Shown here one piece after another: positions 1 to 5,869 of a DNA stretch of 7,669 nt. Made by a program: the position numbers and the translations under genes. Within the stretch, counting starts at the first letter, position 1; each line of letters begins with the position of its first letter. The DNA is from Phycisphaerae bacterium (GTDB lineage: Bacteria > Planctomycetota > Phycisphaerae > SM23-33): contig JALHTV010000300.1 of the NCBI GenBank assembly GCA_022866005.1, forward strand, positions 1 through 7,669, given 5' to 3'. The notes below the pieces were generated by a model. That model was not told the origin of the DNA and did no database searches. It worked only from the letters and a program-made list of their open reading frames with translations.

Positions 1-1
1 G

Positions 2-55
2 CTGACGCTGTTGGGCCTGGGAGCTGCTCTGGCTCTGATTCGTCGTCGCAGGTAG
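2..55 (+). CDS. C-terminal end of a PEP-CTERM protein (5' partial)
   Basis: Only the last 17 codons are inside the window. They encode a hydrophobic run (LTLLGLGAALALI) followed by four arginines and TAG, with a TAA directly behind it in frame. This is the membrane helix plus basic tail of a PEP-CTERM sorting signal; the Pro-Glu-Pro itself lies just before the window. The frame was fixed by comparison with the complete paralogue that ends at 1029: the two tails differ by one extra alanine codon here and two other codons (Thr for Met, and a silent Arg change). The protein would be exported and processed by an exosortase-type system. Its function cannot be judged from the tail. Confidence 0.75.
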   Translation: MTLLGLGAALALIRRRR

Positions 56-112
56 TAATACATTCGAAGTAAGCAGTAGATTGACGTACTAACGTACGCT
101 ATAAGCATCCCG

Positions 113-150
113 ACGCGGCGGAGGTACCTGCCCCCGCCGCGTTGATTTTT
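113..150 (+). terminator. Rho-independent terminator of the upstream PEP-CTERM gene
   Basis: A perfect 9-bp GC-rich stem (ACGCGGCGG at 113-121, CCGCCGCGT at 134-142) encloses a 12-base loop and is followed by TGA and five T residues (146-150). It lies about 57 nt behind the stop codon at 55. The T run is on the + strand side only. Confidence 0.85.
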
Positions 151-174
151 CCCACCTTCGGGGTCGGCACAGGG

Positions 175-233
175 GAATTCTATACGCAGCGCGGGTTCGG
201 CCTTGACACAGTGCCCCGCTGCGTATAGTATTC
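175..233. promoter_or_regulatory. Long inverted repeat around the promoter, candidate operator
   Basis: GAATTCTATACGCAGC (175-190) and GCTGCGTATAGTATTC (218-233) are reverse complements at 15 of 16 positions, separated by 27 bases. The -35 hexamer sits in the spacer and the right arm covers the -10 region. The arms could bind a dimeric regulator at two sites, or extrude as a hairpin. The symmetry is read directly; the regulatory role is inferred. Confidence 0.6.
203..231 (+). promoter_or_regulatory. Sigma70-type promoter of the 244-residue PEP-CTERM gene
   Basis: A perfect -35 box TTGACA is at 203-208. The -10 box is either TATAGT (224-229, five of six consensus bases, 15-base spacer) or TAGTAT (226-231, 17-base spacer). 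Transcription would start near 236-240, giving a leader of about 55 nt. The surroundings are GC-rich, so the AT-rich box stands out. Confidence 0.6.
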
Positions 234-294
234 TTCAGCGTAACGCAGGGGATCAGCTTCCCGGAGCGCGAAGGAAGGTTAAAGGAGCAGCCCC

Positions 295-1029
295 ATGAGA
301 GCTACCCTATTGCTGTGTGTCATTCTTGCCCTGGGCGCCGCCGCGGCACAGGCCGCTACCTATGGAAGCGGTTGTGTCCTCACCGAGGTGACCTTCAAAG
401 AGACGATCTACGTCGCGAGCTCGGGCCTGACCGTTGACGTCTATACGGTTGCCCAGTTCACTAACGACCCGAACGACCCGAATATCACGGTTGGCGCGGT
501 CCTGATCGGGTTTGGGAACGCCCCTACGGTGTACTTTCCGAGCGACCCCCCGAACCCCATCAAGGTCACGCCTGAGCATGGTCCCAACCCCTATCAGATG
601 TGGAGGATGTACGACCCTGGGGACATTGCCAAGACCCCCTCGCAGGCTGACGCGAACAGCAAGCTCGGTGGTGACCCCAGTGGGAGGGAAGCGGAAACCC
701 ACTTCATCCCGGACGCATCGTTCTGGATCCCGGCCGTCATCAGCCCTGACGAGCTGAACGACGGGAGCCTCTACGTCCCTCCCGAGTCGGGCCGCATCCA
801 GGGCGTTGGCGGGCTGTACGTAATAGCTTCCGTCACGGCAGCCCTGCGGGAGCCTTCGCATGATATCGCTCACGTTGGTGTCGTTCGTGGCGATGGCATC
901 GTCTGGGGCTGGACAGGGTCTGCCGACGAGATGGGTCACCCCGTCGATTACGAGTTCCCTGTCCCCGAGCCGGCAACGCTGATGCTGTTGGGCCTGGGAG
1001 CCCTGGCTCTGATTCGTCGTCGCAGATAG
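295..1029 (+). CDS. Exported PEP-CTERM protein of unknown function
   Basis: This 244-residue protein has an N-terminal signal peptide (about residues 1-20, a hydrophobic stretch ending in AQA, cleavage probably before Ala21). At the C-terminus is a textbook PEP-CTERM signal: VPEP at 223-226, a short hydrophobic helix at about 227-240 and RRRR at the end. Proteins of this class are exported, then recognised and processed by an exosortase, and often end in the extracellular matrix. The mature part (21-222) is rich in Pro, Gly and Asp, has an NDPNDPN motif near residues 56-62, and contains no domain I recognise; there is no dockerin. The start is supported by AAAGGAG at 281-287 with a 7-base spacer. 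The stop TAG is backed by an immediate TAA. It appears to be a tandem paralogue of the gene ending at 55. The export and sorting call is firm; the biological role is open. Confidence 0.9.
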   Translation: MRATLLLCVILALGAAAAQAATYGSGCVLTEVTFKETIYVASSGLTVDVYTVAQFTNDPNDPNITVGAVLIGFGNAPTVYFPSDPPNPIKVTPEHGPNPYQMWRMYDPGDIAKTPSQADANSKLGGDPSGREAETHFIPDASFWIPAVISPDELNDGSLYVPPESGRIQGVGGLYVIASVTAALREPSHDIAHVGVVRGDGIVWGWTGSADEMGHPVDYEFPVPEPATLMLLGLGALALIRRRR

Positions 1030-1134
1030 TAATACATTCGAAGTAAGCAGTAGATTGACGTACTAACGTACGCTATACGCATCCTGACGCGGCGGAGGTA
1101 CCTGCCGGTAGCCTGCGCCGCGTTGATTTTTTTT
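978..1134 (+). repeat. Direct repeat, copy 2 (gene tail, 3' UTR, terminator)
   Basis: This is the second copy of the block at 1-150, with 1027-1077 identical to 53-103. It lacks one alanine codon in the tail and carries a longer terminator loop. The distance between copies (about 977 bases) equals one gene plus its promoter region, as expected for a tandem duplication. Confidence 0.9.
1087..1134 (+). terminator. Rho-independent terminator of the 244-residue PEP-CTERM gene
   Basis: An 8-bp outer stem (ACGCGGCG 1087-1094 with CGCCGCGT 1116-1123) continues, after a G/G mismatch, into an inner stem AGGTACC against GGTA-G-CCT with one bulged base and a TGCC tetraloop. Eight T residues follow at 1127-1134. 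The PilZ gene converges from the other side and stops at 1138, so the hairpin may also hinder transcription from that side, although no T run exists on that strand. Confidence 0.9.
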
Positions 1135-1137
1135 CCA

Positions 1138-1461
1138 CTAGAGGCGCAGGGTCAGCGGGGCGGCGAATTGCACGGCCACCCCGGACTGGTCGCTGCCCAG
1201 GTCTTCCACGCGGGCCACCCGCCCGCTGCCCCGGATGTGACTGACGCGCGGGGAATGTCCCTCCCCCGGCGGGACGGCCAGCAGGAACTCCAGGCTGCTG
1301 CCCAGGGCCGGGGCCTCGGCTGCGGGGACGCGGACGTACATCCCCCCTGACGAGACGTTCCCCGTGACCCAACTGCTCTGGCGCGGGGTGCCCTGCGCTG
1401 TCGGGGAGACAGCCAGGCGAAGGGGCAGCCGGCGGTGTGTGCGGTGTTCGGTCTGCGTCAT
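1138..1461 (-). CDS. Small PilZ domain protein, likely c-di-GMP receptor
   Basis: The 107-residue product consists of little more than one PilZ domain. Both c-di-GMP signature motifs are present: an RxxxR element in HRRLPLR (Arg11 and Arg15) and (D/N)xSxxG as NVSSGG (Asn35, Ser37, Gly40), followed by the usual beta strand MYVRV. The C-terminal part (GSGRVARVED to GVAVQF) fits the closing strands of the barrel. PilZ proteins bind c-di-GMP in the cytoplasm and pass the signal to motility, polysaccharide or secretion machinery by protein contact; the partner is unknown here. There is no signal peptide or membrane segment. The start has AAGGGAG (1469-1475 on the minus strand) with a 7-base spacer. 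It lies 33 nt behind the TIM-barrel gene in the same direction, so the two are probably cotranscribed. Confidence 0.85.
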   Translation of the reverse strand: MTQTEHRTHRRLPLRLAVSPTAQGTPRQSSWVTGNVSSGGMYVRVPAAEAPALGSSLEFLLAVPPGEGHSPRVSHIRGSGRVARVEDLGSDQSGVAVQFAAPLTLRL

Positions 1462-1494
1462 CTGTTGACTCCCTTGGTGTCTCGTGGCCGGCGG

Positions 1495-2325
1495 TCACCG
1501 GCAGGCCATGCCCATGTGGGCGCACAGGCGCTTGAGGGCATCGGCGGCCTTGGCGAACAGGTCCGGCCCGGTGAAGCCGGTGAACTGCCCTGCGGCCTTG
1601 AGGTGCGGCTCCAGCGCCATCACCCCGCTCCATTGGCGGGTCCGCAGGTCGGTGAAGATCTCGGGGATCTGCCCGCGGCCCTGGCCGGCCGGAACGCAGG
1701 CCGACGCCCCGGGGACCTTGTCCTTGATGTGGAAGTAGGCCGTCAGGTCGTCCAGCCCGGCCCGCCAGGCGTCGTCGTAGGGCGCGAAGCCCTCTTCCAC
1801 GAAGTTGGCCGGATCGAAGATGCATTTCAGGTGCGGTGAGCGGATCGTGGTGAAGATGTCCAGCACGCCGGCGGGGGTGGCACTGTAGATGCCCTTCTCG
1901 TTCTCCAGCATCAGCGTGCCCCCGGCCTGCTCGGCCACGCGGACCATCGCCCACAGGCGGTCGAACACCGCGGGGCGTTCGTCGGCGATCTTGCGGCCGG
2001 GAGAAGGATAGAAGCTGAACACGCGGATGAGCTGGGTCCCGAACGCCTCGGCCAGGTCGCAGCAGTGCCGCAGCAGCTCCAGGTGCGCCTCAAAGTCCTC
2101 GTCCATGCGAATCTTGCCGACCGGGGACCCGATGCACGGGACGGTGAAGCCCTCCCCGTCCATCTGGCGGCGGTAACGGCGAGCCTCCTCCGCCGTCATC
2201 TCCGAGACGTTCTTCCCATCGATCGCGCGGACGTCGATGTGCGTGATGCCGTTGGCCCGGCAGGTGTCCATCTGGGTCCGCAGGTCGGGGGCGATCTCGT
2301 CGGCGAAGGCACTGATCGTGATCAT
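1495..2325 (-). CDS. Xylose-isomerase-like TIM-barrel protein (sugar isomerase/epimerase family)
   Basis: The 276-residue protein belongs to the AP endonuclease family 2 / xylose isomerase-like TIM-barrel superfamily (length usual for the group). Visible barrel landmarks are the first strand ITISAFADE, the GITHIDVR strand at 26-33, FSFYPSPG near 103-110, TLMLENEKG at 137-145, KCIFDPANF at 167-175, YFHIKDK at 197-203 and GVMALEPH at 234-241. Glu141, Asp171, His199 and Glu239 are in the positions that bind the divalent metal in this family. Such enzymes usually isomerise or epimerise sugars, hydroxypyruvate or inositol derivatives; the substrate cannot be told from the sequence. It is cytoplasmic with no signal peptide. 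The ribosome site is modest (AGGA six bases before the ATG). No clear promoter is seen on this strand upstream of 2325. The PilZ gene follows it. Confidence 0.85.
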   Translation of the reverse strand: MITISAFADEIAPDLRTQMDTCRANGITHIDVRAIDGKNVSEMTAEEARRYRRQMDGEGFTVPCIGSPVGKIRMDEDFEAHLELLRHCCDLAEAFGTQLIRVFSFYPSPGRKIADERPAVFDRLWAMVRVAEQAGGTLMLENEKGIYSATPAGVLDIFTTIRSPHLKCIFDPANFVEEGFAPYDDAWRAGLDDLTAYFHIKDKVPGASACVPAGQGRGQIPEIFTDLRTRQWSGVMALEPHLKAAGQFTGFTGPDLFAKAADALKRLCAHMGMACR

Positions 2326-2413
2326 GACCTGTCCTGTCCGCGGTGGGGTCGGCCGGGGCGGCGGGGGCCCGATCGGCCGCCGGACGCAGGATAGCAGCCC
2401 CGCCCATCGCGGG

Positions 2414-2439
2414 CAAGGCGCGGGGCTGCCGGCGCCTTG
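2414..2439. promoter_or_regulatory. 8-bp inverted repeat touching the -35 box, candidate operator
   Basis: CAAGGCGC (2414-2421) and GCGCCTTG (2432-2439) are perfect reverse complements with a 10-base spacer. The right arm overlaps the first bases of the -35 box of the dockerin gene. No T run follows, so it is not a typical terminator. It lies in the gap between two divergent genes, where a regulator site would be expected. Confidence 0.45.
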
Positions 2440-2465
2440 GCAGCCTGGCCTTTGGGTGGTATACT
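2437..2465 (+). promoter_or_regulatory. Sigma70-type promoter of the dockerin/PEP-CTERM gene
   Basis: TTGGCA (2437-2442) and TATACT (2460-2465) each match consensus at five of six positions and are exactly 17 bases apart. A TG at 2457-2458 gives an extended -10 element. Transcription would begin near 2472, so the leader to the GTG at 2537 is about 65 nt. Confidence 0.75.
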
Positions 2466-2536
2466 GATAGGCCTGGAGGATGTATCGGACCGACCGGGCG
2501 GGCAGCGCCCCCGGGTGGGCCGATTGGAGTCCTGGA

Positions 2537-3415
2537 GTGAAGAAGTCCCTGCTCGTGGGTGTCCTTATAGCCGCCGCGGTGCAGCCGGTCTGCGCGGCGG
2601 ACCTCCTGCTGACGCTGGCTCGCCCCCAGGCGGGTCAGTGGCAGGCCTTCGGCCAGCTCAGCAACAACACCGACAACGACGGCCTGGCCAGTCTGATCAT
2701 CGACGTCGGGGCCGTCAGCGGCGACCTGGCTGTCAGCTCCTCGACGTGCGAGCTACCCTATGGCACGCACTACTGGCTGGACGGCGGCGTGCAGTCCCAG
2801 CTCGTGGGGTTTACCGAATTCCGCTCCAATGGCACCAGCGGCATTGGCATCCGCGCCGGTCAGAAGACCACCTCCCTGGGCCAGGTGGTCTTGACGGGTG
2901 TGGGCTACTCCTCTGGCAGCTACCCGGGTGACGAGACTGGCCAGAACCTGGGGCCGACGCTCATCTCCTGGTCGGCACCGGTCCTGATTGCCTCCGGCTC
3001 CTACGGCGGTTTGTATGGCATGCTGTCGGTGGCCGTGGGGGCCGGGCAGGTCAACGTGCTGGACGACGGGCGCAACCCGGCTCAACCAGGCGGGGTGCAC
3101 CAGATCGAGACCGTCACCGGCGGGCAGCTTCGCATCTACTGCCCCGGTGACGCCAATGGCGATGACCACGTCGACGGCAGTGATCTGGCCATCATGGGCG
3201 GGAACTGGATGACGCCCAGCGGCATGACCTGGGCTGATGCGGACTTCAACGGGGACGGGGCCGTCGACGGTAGCGATTTGGCCCTGATGGGGGGGTACTG
3301 GGAGTGGTCGGCCTCGCCCGCGCCCCCGGCGGCCCTGGAGGTCCACCTTCCTGAGCCGGCCACGATGGTGCTGCTCGGTCTGGGGGCGGTGACGCTGCTG
3401 GCACGCCGCCGCTAA
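2537..3415 (+). CDS. Secreted dockerin type I plus PEP-CTERM protein
   Basis: Starting at GTG 2537 the product has 292 residues. A lipid-free signal peptide (MKKSLLVGVL then a hydrophobic run, cleavage after VCA at residue 20) leads into a Gly/Ser-rich beta-type region (21-200) without a domain I recognise. Two dockerin-like F-hand calcium loops follow: GDANGDDHVDGSDL with Asp205, Asn207, Asp209, Asp213 and Asp216, and ADFNGDGAVDGSDL with Asp236, Asn238, Asp240, Asp244 and Asp247. A PEP-CTERM tail ends the protein (LPEP 271-274, hydrophobic helix, RRR). The protein is expected to be exported and sorted by an exosortase. Dockerins bind cohesins in cellulosomes, but planctomycetes carry many dockerin proteins with no known cohesin partner. 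The ATG at 2480 in the same frame would add 19 residues ahead of the signal peptide, lies about 8 nt from the predicted transcript start and has its GGAGG abutting the ATG; the GTG has TTGGAG (2525-2530) about 7 bases upstream. Confidence 0.85.
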   Translation: MKKSLLVGVLIAAAVQPVCAADLLLTLARPQAGQWQAFGQLSNNTDNDGLASLIIDVGAVSGDLAVSSSTCELPYGTHYWLDGGVQSQLVGFTEFRSNGTSGIGIRAGQKTTSLGQVVLTGVGYSSGSYPGDETGQNLGPTLISWSAPVLIASGSYGGLYGMLSVAVGAGQVNVLDDGRNPAQPGGVHQIETVTGGQLRIYCPGDANGDDHVDGSDLAIMGGNWMTPSGMTWADADFNGDGAVDGSDLALMGGYWEWSASPAPPAALEVHLPEPATMVLLGLGAVTLLARRR

Positions 3416-3441
3416 CCGCCGTCCTGGCTTGCCTCCGGCGG
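3416..3441. terminator. GC-rich hairpin between convergent genes, weak terminator candidate
   Basis: CCGCCG (3416-3421) pairs with CGGCGG (3436-3441) around a 14-base loop, directly behind the stop codon at 3415. Neither side has a T run, so it is only a possible pause or stop site for the dockerin gene and for the gene converging from 3471. Confidence 0.3.
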
Positions 3442-3470
3442 GACCCCCCTCATTCCCTGGGCCTTGCACT

Positions 3471-4010
3471 TCAGAAAGCAACCTGTGTTTGGGTGTACTT
3501 CTCCGGTGGGGCGAACAGGAACAGCGCCACCAGCAGCGCTCCGGTCGCCAGCAGCAGCAGGCCGCGGCGCGTGGGGAGGTTCTGTACCTTGGCTGCGGTT
3601 TGGATCGCCCAGCCCTCGGGCGGCGCGGGGCGCGGGTAGCGGACGGGGATGATGACGTCCGGTGGAGCGCGGAGGGGCTTGTTCTTGAAGACGATGACCT
3701 CGTTGTCCGGCAGCAGGTCGCCCTGGCTCATGGCCAGGCGCTTGGTGAGGACGGGGTTGGTCGGCAGGTCCGCGATCAGCCGGGCGTTGGCGGAGGCGGT
3801 GGCCTGAAGTTCGGCGACGGTCACGCGGTCGCAGTCGCGCTCGTAGACCGCCAGGCGCATCCGCGCGTAGGCCGGCAGCCACACCAGCGCCGCGACGGTC
3901 GCCATCGCCAGGCCGACCAGCGTCACGAAGCCGACCATCCGCCCGGCCGCAAAGAGCAACCCGTCAGGCGCAGGGGCGGGGCTAGCCCTTATTCCACGAC
4001 GATCCACCAT
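3471..4010 (-). CDS. Membrane protein resembling FtsB/DivIC (septum formation initiator-like), divergent
   Basis: The 179-residue protein has a basic N-terminus, a membrane helix at about residues 25-46 (MVGFVTLVGLAMATVAALVW), a polar, probably helical stalk at about 48-83, and then NPVLTKRLAMSQGDLLPDNEV (85-105). That last part recalls the segment in FtsB/DivIC proteins where a helix with a conserved Ala-Arg/Leu-Ala is followed by a Pro-Gly-Glu type turn. A proline-rich linker leads to a second hydrophobic segment at 150-167. FtsB/DivIC are bitopic divisome proteins of roughly 100 residues, so the length and second helix are atypical. The strongest support is position: the gene directly follows and overlaps enolase by 29 nt, and eno-ftsB adjacency is known in other bacteria such as pseudomonads. 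The start is firm: AGGAGG (4017-4022 on the minus strand) lies 6 bases upstream, inside enolase. Alternative: an unrelated planctomycete membrane protein. Confidence 0.5.
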   Translation of the reverse strand: MVDRRGIRASPAPAPDGLLFAAGRMVGFVTLVGLAMATVAALVWLPAYARMRLAVYERDCDRVTVAELQATASANARLIADLPTNPVLTKRLAMSQGDLLPDNEVIVFKNKPLRAPPDVIIPVRYPRPAPPEGWAIQTAAKVQNLPTRRGLLLLATGALLVALFLFAPPEKYTQTQVAF

Positions 4011-5286
4011 AGACGGCCTCCTCCCCGAGGGCCTGCTCTATCCTTAGTAGCTGGTTGTACTTACATACGCGATCCGTGCGGCAGGCCGAGCCCGTCTTGA
4101 TCTGACCTGTGTTGCGCGCGACGGTGAGGTCGGCGATGGTGGTGTCTTCCGTCTCGCCGCTGCGGTGGCTTACGACGGCCGTCCAGGCGCTCGCCACGGC
4201 GAGGTCGATCGCCTCGAGAGTCTCGGTGAGCGTGCCGATCTGGTTGAGCTTGATGAGGATGCTGTTGGCGCACTGCTCGGCTAGGCCGCGCTTGAGGAAC
4301 TTGATGTTGGTCACGAACAGGTCGTCGCCGACGATCTGAATCTTGTTGCCCAGCGTGGCGGTGAGCTTGCGCCAGCCGTCCCAGTCGTCCTCCGCCAGGC
4401 CGTCCTCGACGCTGCGGATGGGGTACTTGGCGCACCAGGCGGCCCAGATGTCGATCATCTCGGCGCTGGTGGCGATGCGCTCGGGGTCGGACTTGAAGAA
4501 GCAGTAGCCCTTCTTGCCCTTGGCCTTGGCCGCGTTGGCGAGTTCGCTCGCGGCCGGGTCCAAGGCCAGGAAGAGCTCCTTGCCGGGCGTGTACCCGGCC
4601 TTTTGGATGGCTTGGCAGATCAGTTCCGGGGCCTCGTCGTTGGTCTTCAGGCTGGGGGCGTAGCCGCCCTCATCACCGACGGATGTGTTGTAGCCCTTGC
4701 CCTTGAGCACGCCCTTGAGGGTGTGGAAGACCTCCGCGCCCATCCGCAGGCCCTCGGAGAAACTTCGCGCCCCCCAGGGCTGGACCATGAACTCCTGGAA
4801 GTCCACCGTGCCATCGGCGTGCTTGCCGCCGTTGAGGATGTTCATCATGGGCACCGGCAGGGTGACGGCCTTGGCGCCGCCGAGGTACTGGTAGAGTTCC
4901 TGCCCCGCTGCGGTCGCTGCGGCGCGGGCGACGGCCAGGGACACGCCCAGGATGGCGTTGGCGCCCAGGCGGCCCTTGTTGGGGGTCCCGTCGGCGGCGA
5001 TCATGGCCCGGTCGATGCCGGCCTGGTCGGTGGCGTCCTTGCCGACGACGAGGCGCGCCAGTTCGCCGTTGACGTTGCCCACGGCCTTGAGCACGCCCTT
5101 GCCGAGATAGACCTTCTTGTCGCCGTCGCGGAGTTCGACGGCCTCGTTCTCACCGGTGCTCGCCCCCGAGGGCACCGCCGCCCGCCCGAGCACGCCGCCC
5201 TCGAGCACCACGTCCACCTCGACGGTGGGGTTGCCGCGGGAATCCAGGATCTGACGGGCGGTCACTGCCTTGATCTTCGTGCGCAT
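3982..5286 (-). CDS. eno: Enolase (phosphopyruvate hydratase)
   Basis: Enolase converts 2-phosphoglycerate to phosphoenolpyruvate in glycolysis and the reverse in gluconeogenesis; it is cytoplasmic and magnesium-dependent, usually a dimer or octamer. The 434 residues are the normal length and the whole family pattern is present: ILDSRGNPTVEV (13-24), SGASTGENEAVELRD (40-54), NGGKHADGTVDFQEFM (152-167) with His156, VGDEGG with Glu206, the metal ligands Asp243 (LDPAASE), Glu294 (VEDG) and Asp321 (GDDLF), catalytic Lys346 in LIKLNQIGT, SHRSGETEDTTIADL (373-387) and IKTGSACRTDRVCKYNQL (396-413) with Lys397. No key residue is missing. AAAGGAG (5293-5299 on the minus strand) with a 6-base spacer fixes the start. 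The 225-base gap upstream to the next, divergent gene has a GATATATC palindrome (5303-5310) close to the ribosome site but no convincing promoter pair. The FtsB-like gene overlaps its 3' end. Confidence 0.98.
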   Translation of the reverse strand: MRTKIKAVTARQILDSRGNPTVEVDVVLEGGVLGRAAVPSGASTGENEAVELRDGDKKVYLGKGVLKAVGNVNGELARLVVGKDATDQAGIDRAMIAADGTPNKGRLGANAILGVSLAVARAAATAAGQELYQYLGGAKAVTLPVPMMNILNGGKHADGTVDFQEFMVQPWGARSFSEGLRMGAEVFHTLKGVLKGKGYNTSVGDEGGYAPSLKTNDEAPELICQAIQKAGYTPGKELFLALDPAASELANAAKAKGKKGYCFFKSDPERIATSAEMIDIWAAWCAKYPIRSVEDGLAEDDWDGWRKLTATLGNKIQIVGDDLFVTNIKFLKRGLAEQCANSILIKLNQIGTLTETLEAIDLAVASAWTAVVSHRSGETEDTTIADLTVARNTGQIKTGSACRTDRVCKYNQLLRIEQALGEEAVYGGSSWNKG

Positions 5287-5511
5287 CTGCCTCTCCTTTG
5301 TTGATATATCGGACCTCGCTCTTGCGCCGCGTGAACCCTTTGTCCAGACGCCCCGCGGCGGGAGGGGCCATCTTAGCGGTCAGTCGCGGCGATTCAAGGC
5401 CGGCCGGGGGACGCAGCCAATTTCAGATTGCGGATTGCCGGCACTGCGCCCCAGAATGTCACATAGCAAACCGCGGTAGGACACCTTGGCGACTGGTTAA
5501 GGAGACCTGCG

Positions 5512-5856
5512 ATGGACGAGAACACCCCCAGGGATGCTCGTTGCGAGGAATCCGACGACACGCTGTGGGGCATGATGCGGATGTTCTTCAGCCGGGCGAT
5601 GCTGCCGATGGTCCTGTTGTTCTACTTCTGGGCCATCGTCTTCATCGCCGGGGCCGTGTATTGCGGCGTGCGCTTCTTCCGCAGCGACGAGACGCGCCTC
5701 CAGATCGCCTTTGCCGCCGGCTTCATCTGCTTTGTCCACGCCATCGGGCTGATGAAGGTCTTCGGCTGGCAGCTCATCCACAAGCGCAGCCTGTCGCTTA
5801 AGATCAAACGGCTGGAGGCCCGCGTCGCGGAGTGCATCCAGGCCTGCAAGCGCTGA
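5512..5856 (+). CDS. Small two-helix membrane protein, DUF6768-like
   Basis: The 114-residue protein has an acidic N-terminus (MDENTPRDARCEESDD), two membrane helices (about residues 31-53 and 63-87) with a short RFFRSDETR loop between them, and a charged C-terminal helix with LKIKRLEARVAECIQ (96-110). This layout, and the closing Lys/Arg-Leu-Glu helix, resembles the small proteins grouped as DUF6768, often found in planctomycetes and proteobacteria next to ECF sigma factor genes. I assign that family only by remembered pattern. No sigma factor gene is present here. The function is unknown; an inner membrane location is likely. TAAGGAGA (5498-5505) about 7 bases upstream of the ATG supports the start. 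It diverges from eno and converges with pcm, whose stop lies only 13 bases beyond its own, so it is probably monocistronic. Confidence 0.8.
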   Translation: MDENTPRDARCEESDDTLWGMMRMFFSRAMLPMVLLFYFWAIVFIAGAVYCGVRFFRSDETRLQIAFAAGFICFVHAIGLMKVFGWQLIHKRSLSLKIKRLEARVAECIQACKR

Positions 5857-5869
5857 AGGCGGACGGCGG

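Larger units (their letters stand above)
1..150 (+). repeat. Direct repeat, copy 1 (gene tail, 3' UTR, terminator)
   Basis: This block matches 978-1134. The 51 bases 53-103, from the stop codon into the UTR, are identical to 1027-1077. Outside that run there are a few substitutions, one 3-base indel in the coding tail and a changed terminator loop. The left border is unknown because the window starts inside the repeat. The arrangement points to tandem duplication of a whole gene unit. Confidence 0.9.

Noticed and set aside
81..105. TTGACG and TATAAG as a possible promoter behind the first stop codon
   Set aside because: The spacer is only 13 bases, a terminator follows at once, and the second copy has TATACG instead.
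307..939. 210-codon frame antisense to the 244-residue PEP-CTERM gene
   Set aside because: The + strand gene has promoter, ribosome site, signal peptide, sorting tail and terminator; the antisense frame has none of these.
1073..1954. Open frame of 293 codons on the - strand across the PilZ and TIM-barrel genes
   Set aside because: It overlaps two genes with clear family motifs on the same strand in another frame, and its product is an Arg/Pro/Gly-rich low-complexity string.
2753..3481. 242-codon frame antisense to the dockerin gene
   Set aside because: The + strand product has signal peptide, calcium loops and sorting tail. The antisense product is low-complexity.
4603..5304. Long open frame (233 codons) on the + strand inside enolase
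   Set aside because: It is antisense to an intact, motif-complete enolase. Its composition (Gly, Val, Leu, His rich) is that of a high-GC shadow frame and no domain is visible.
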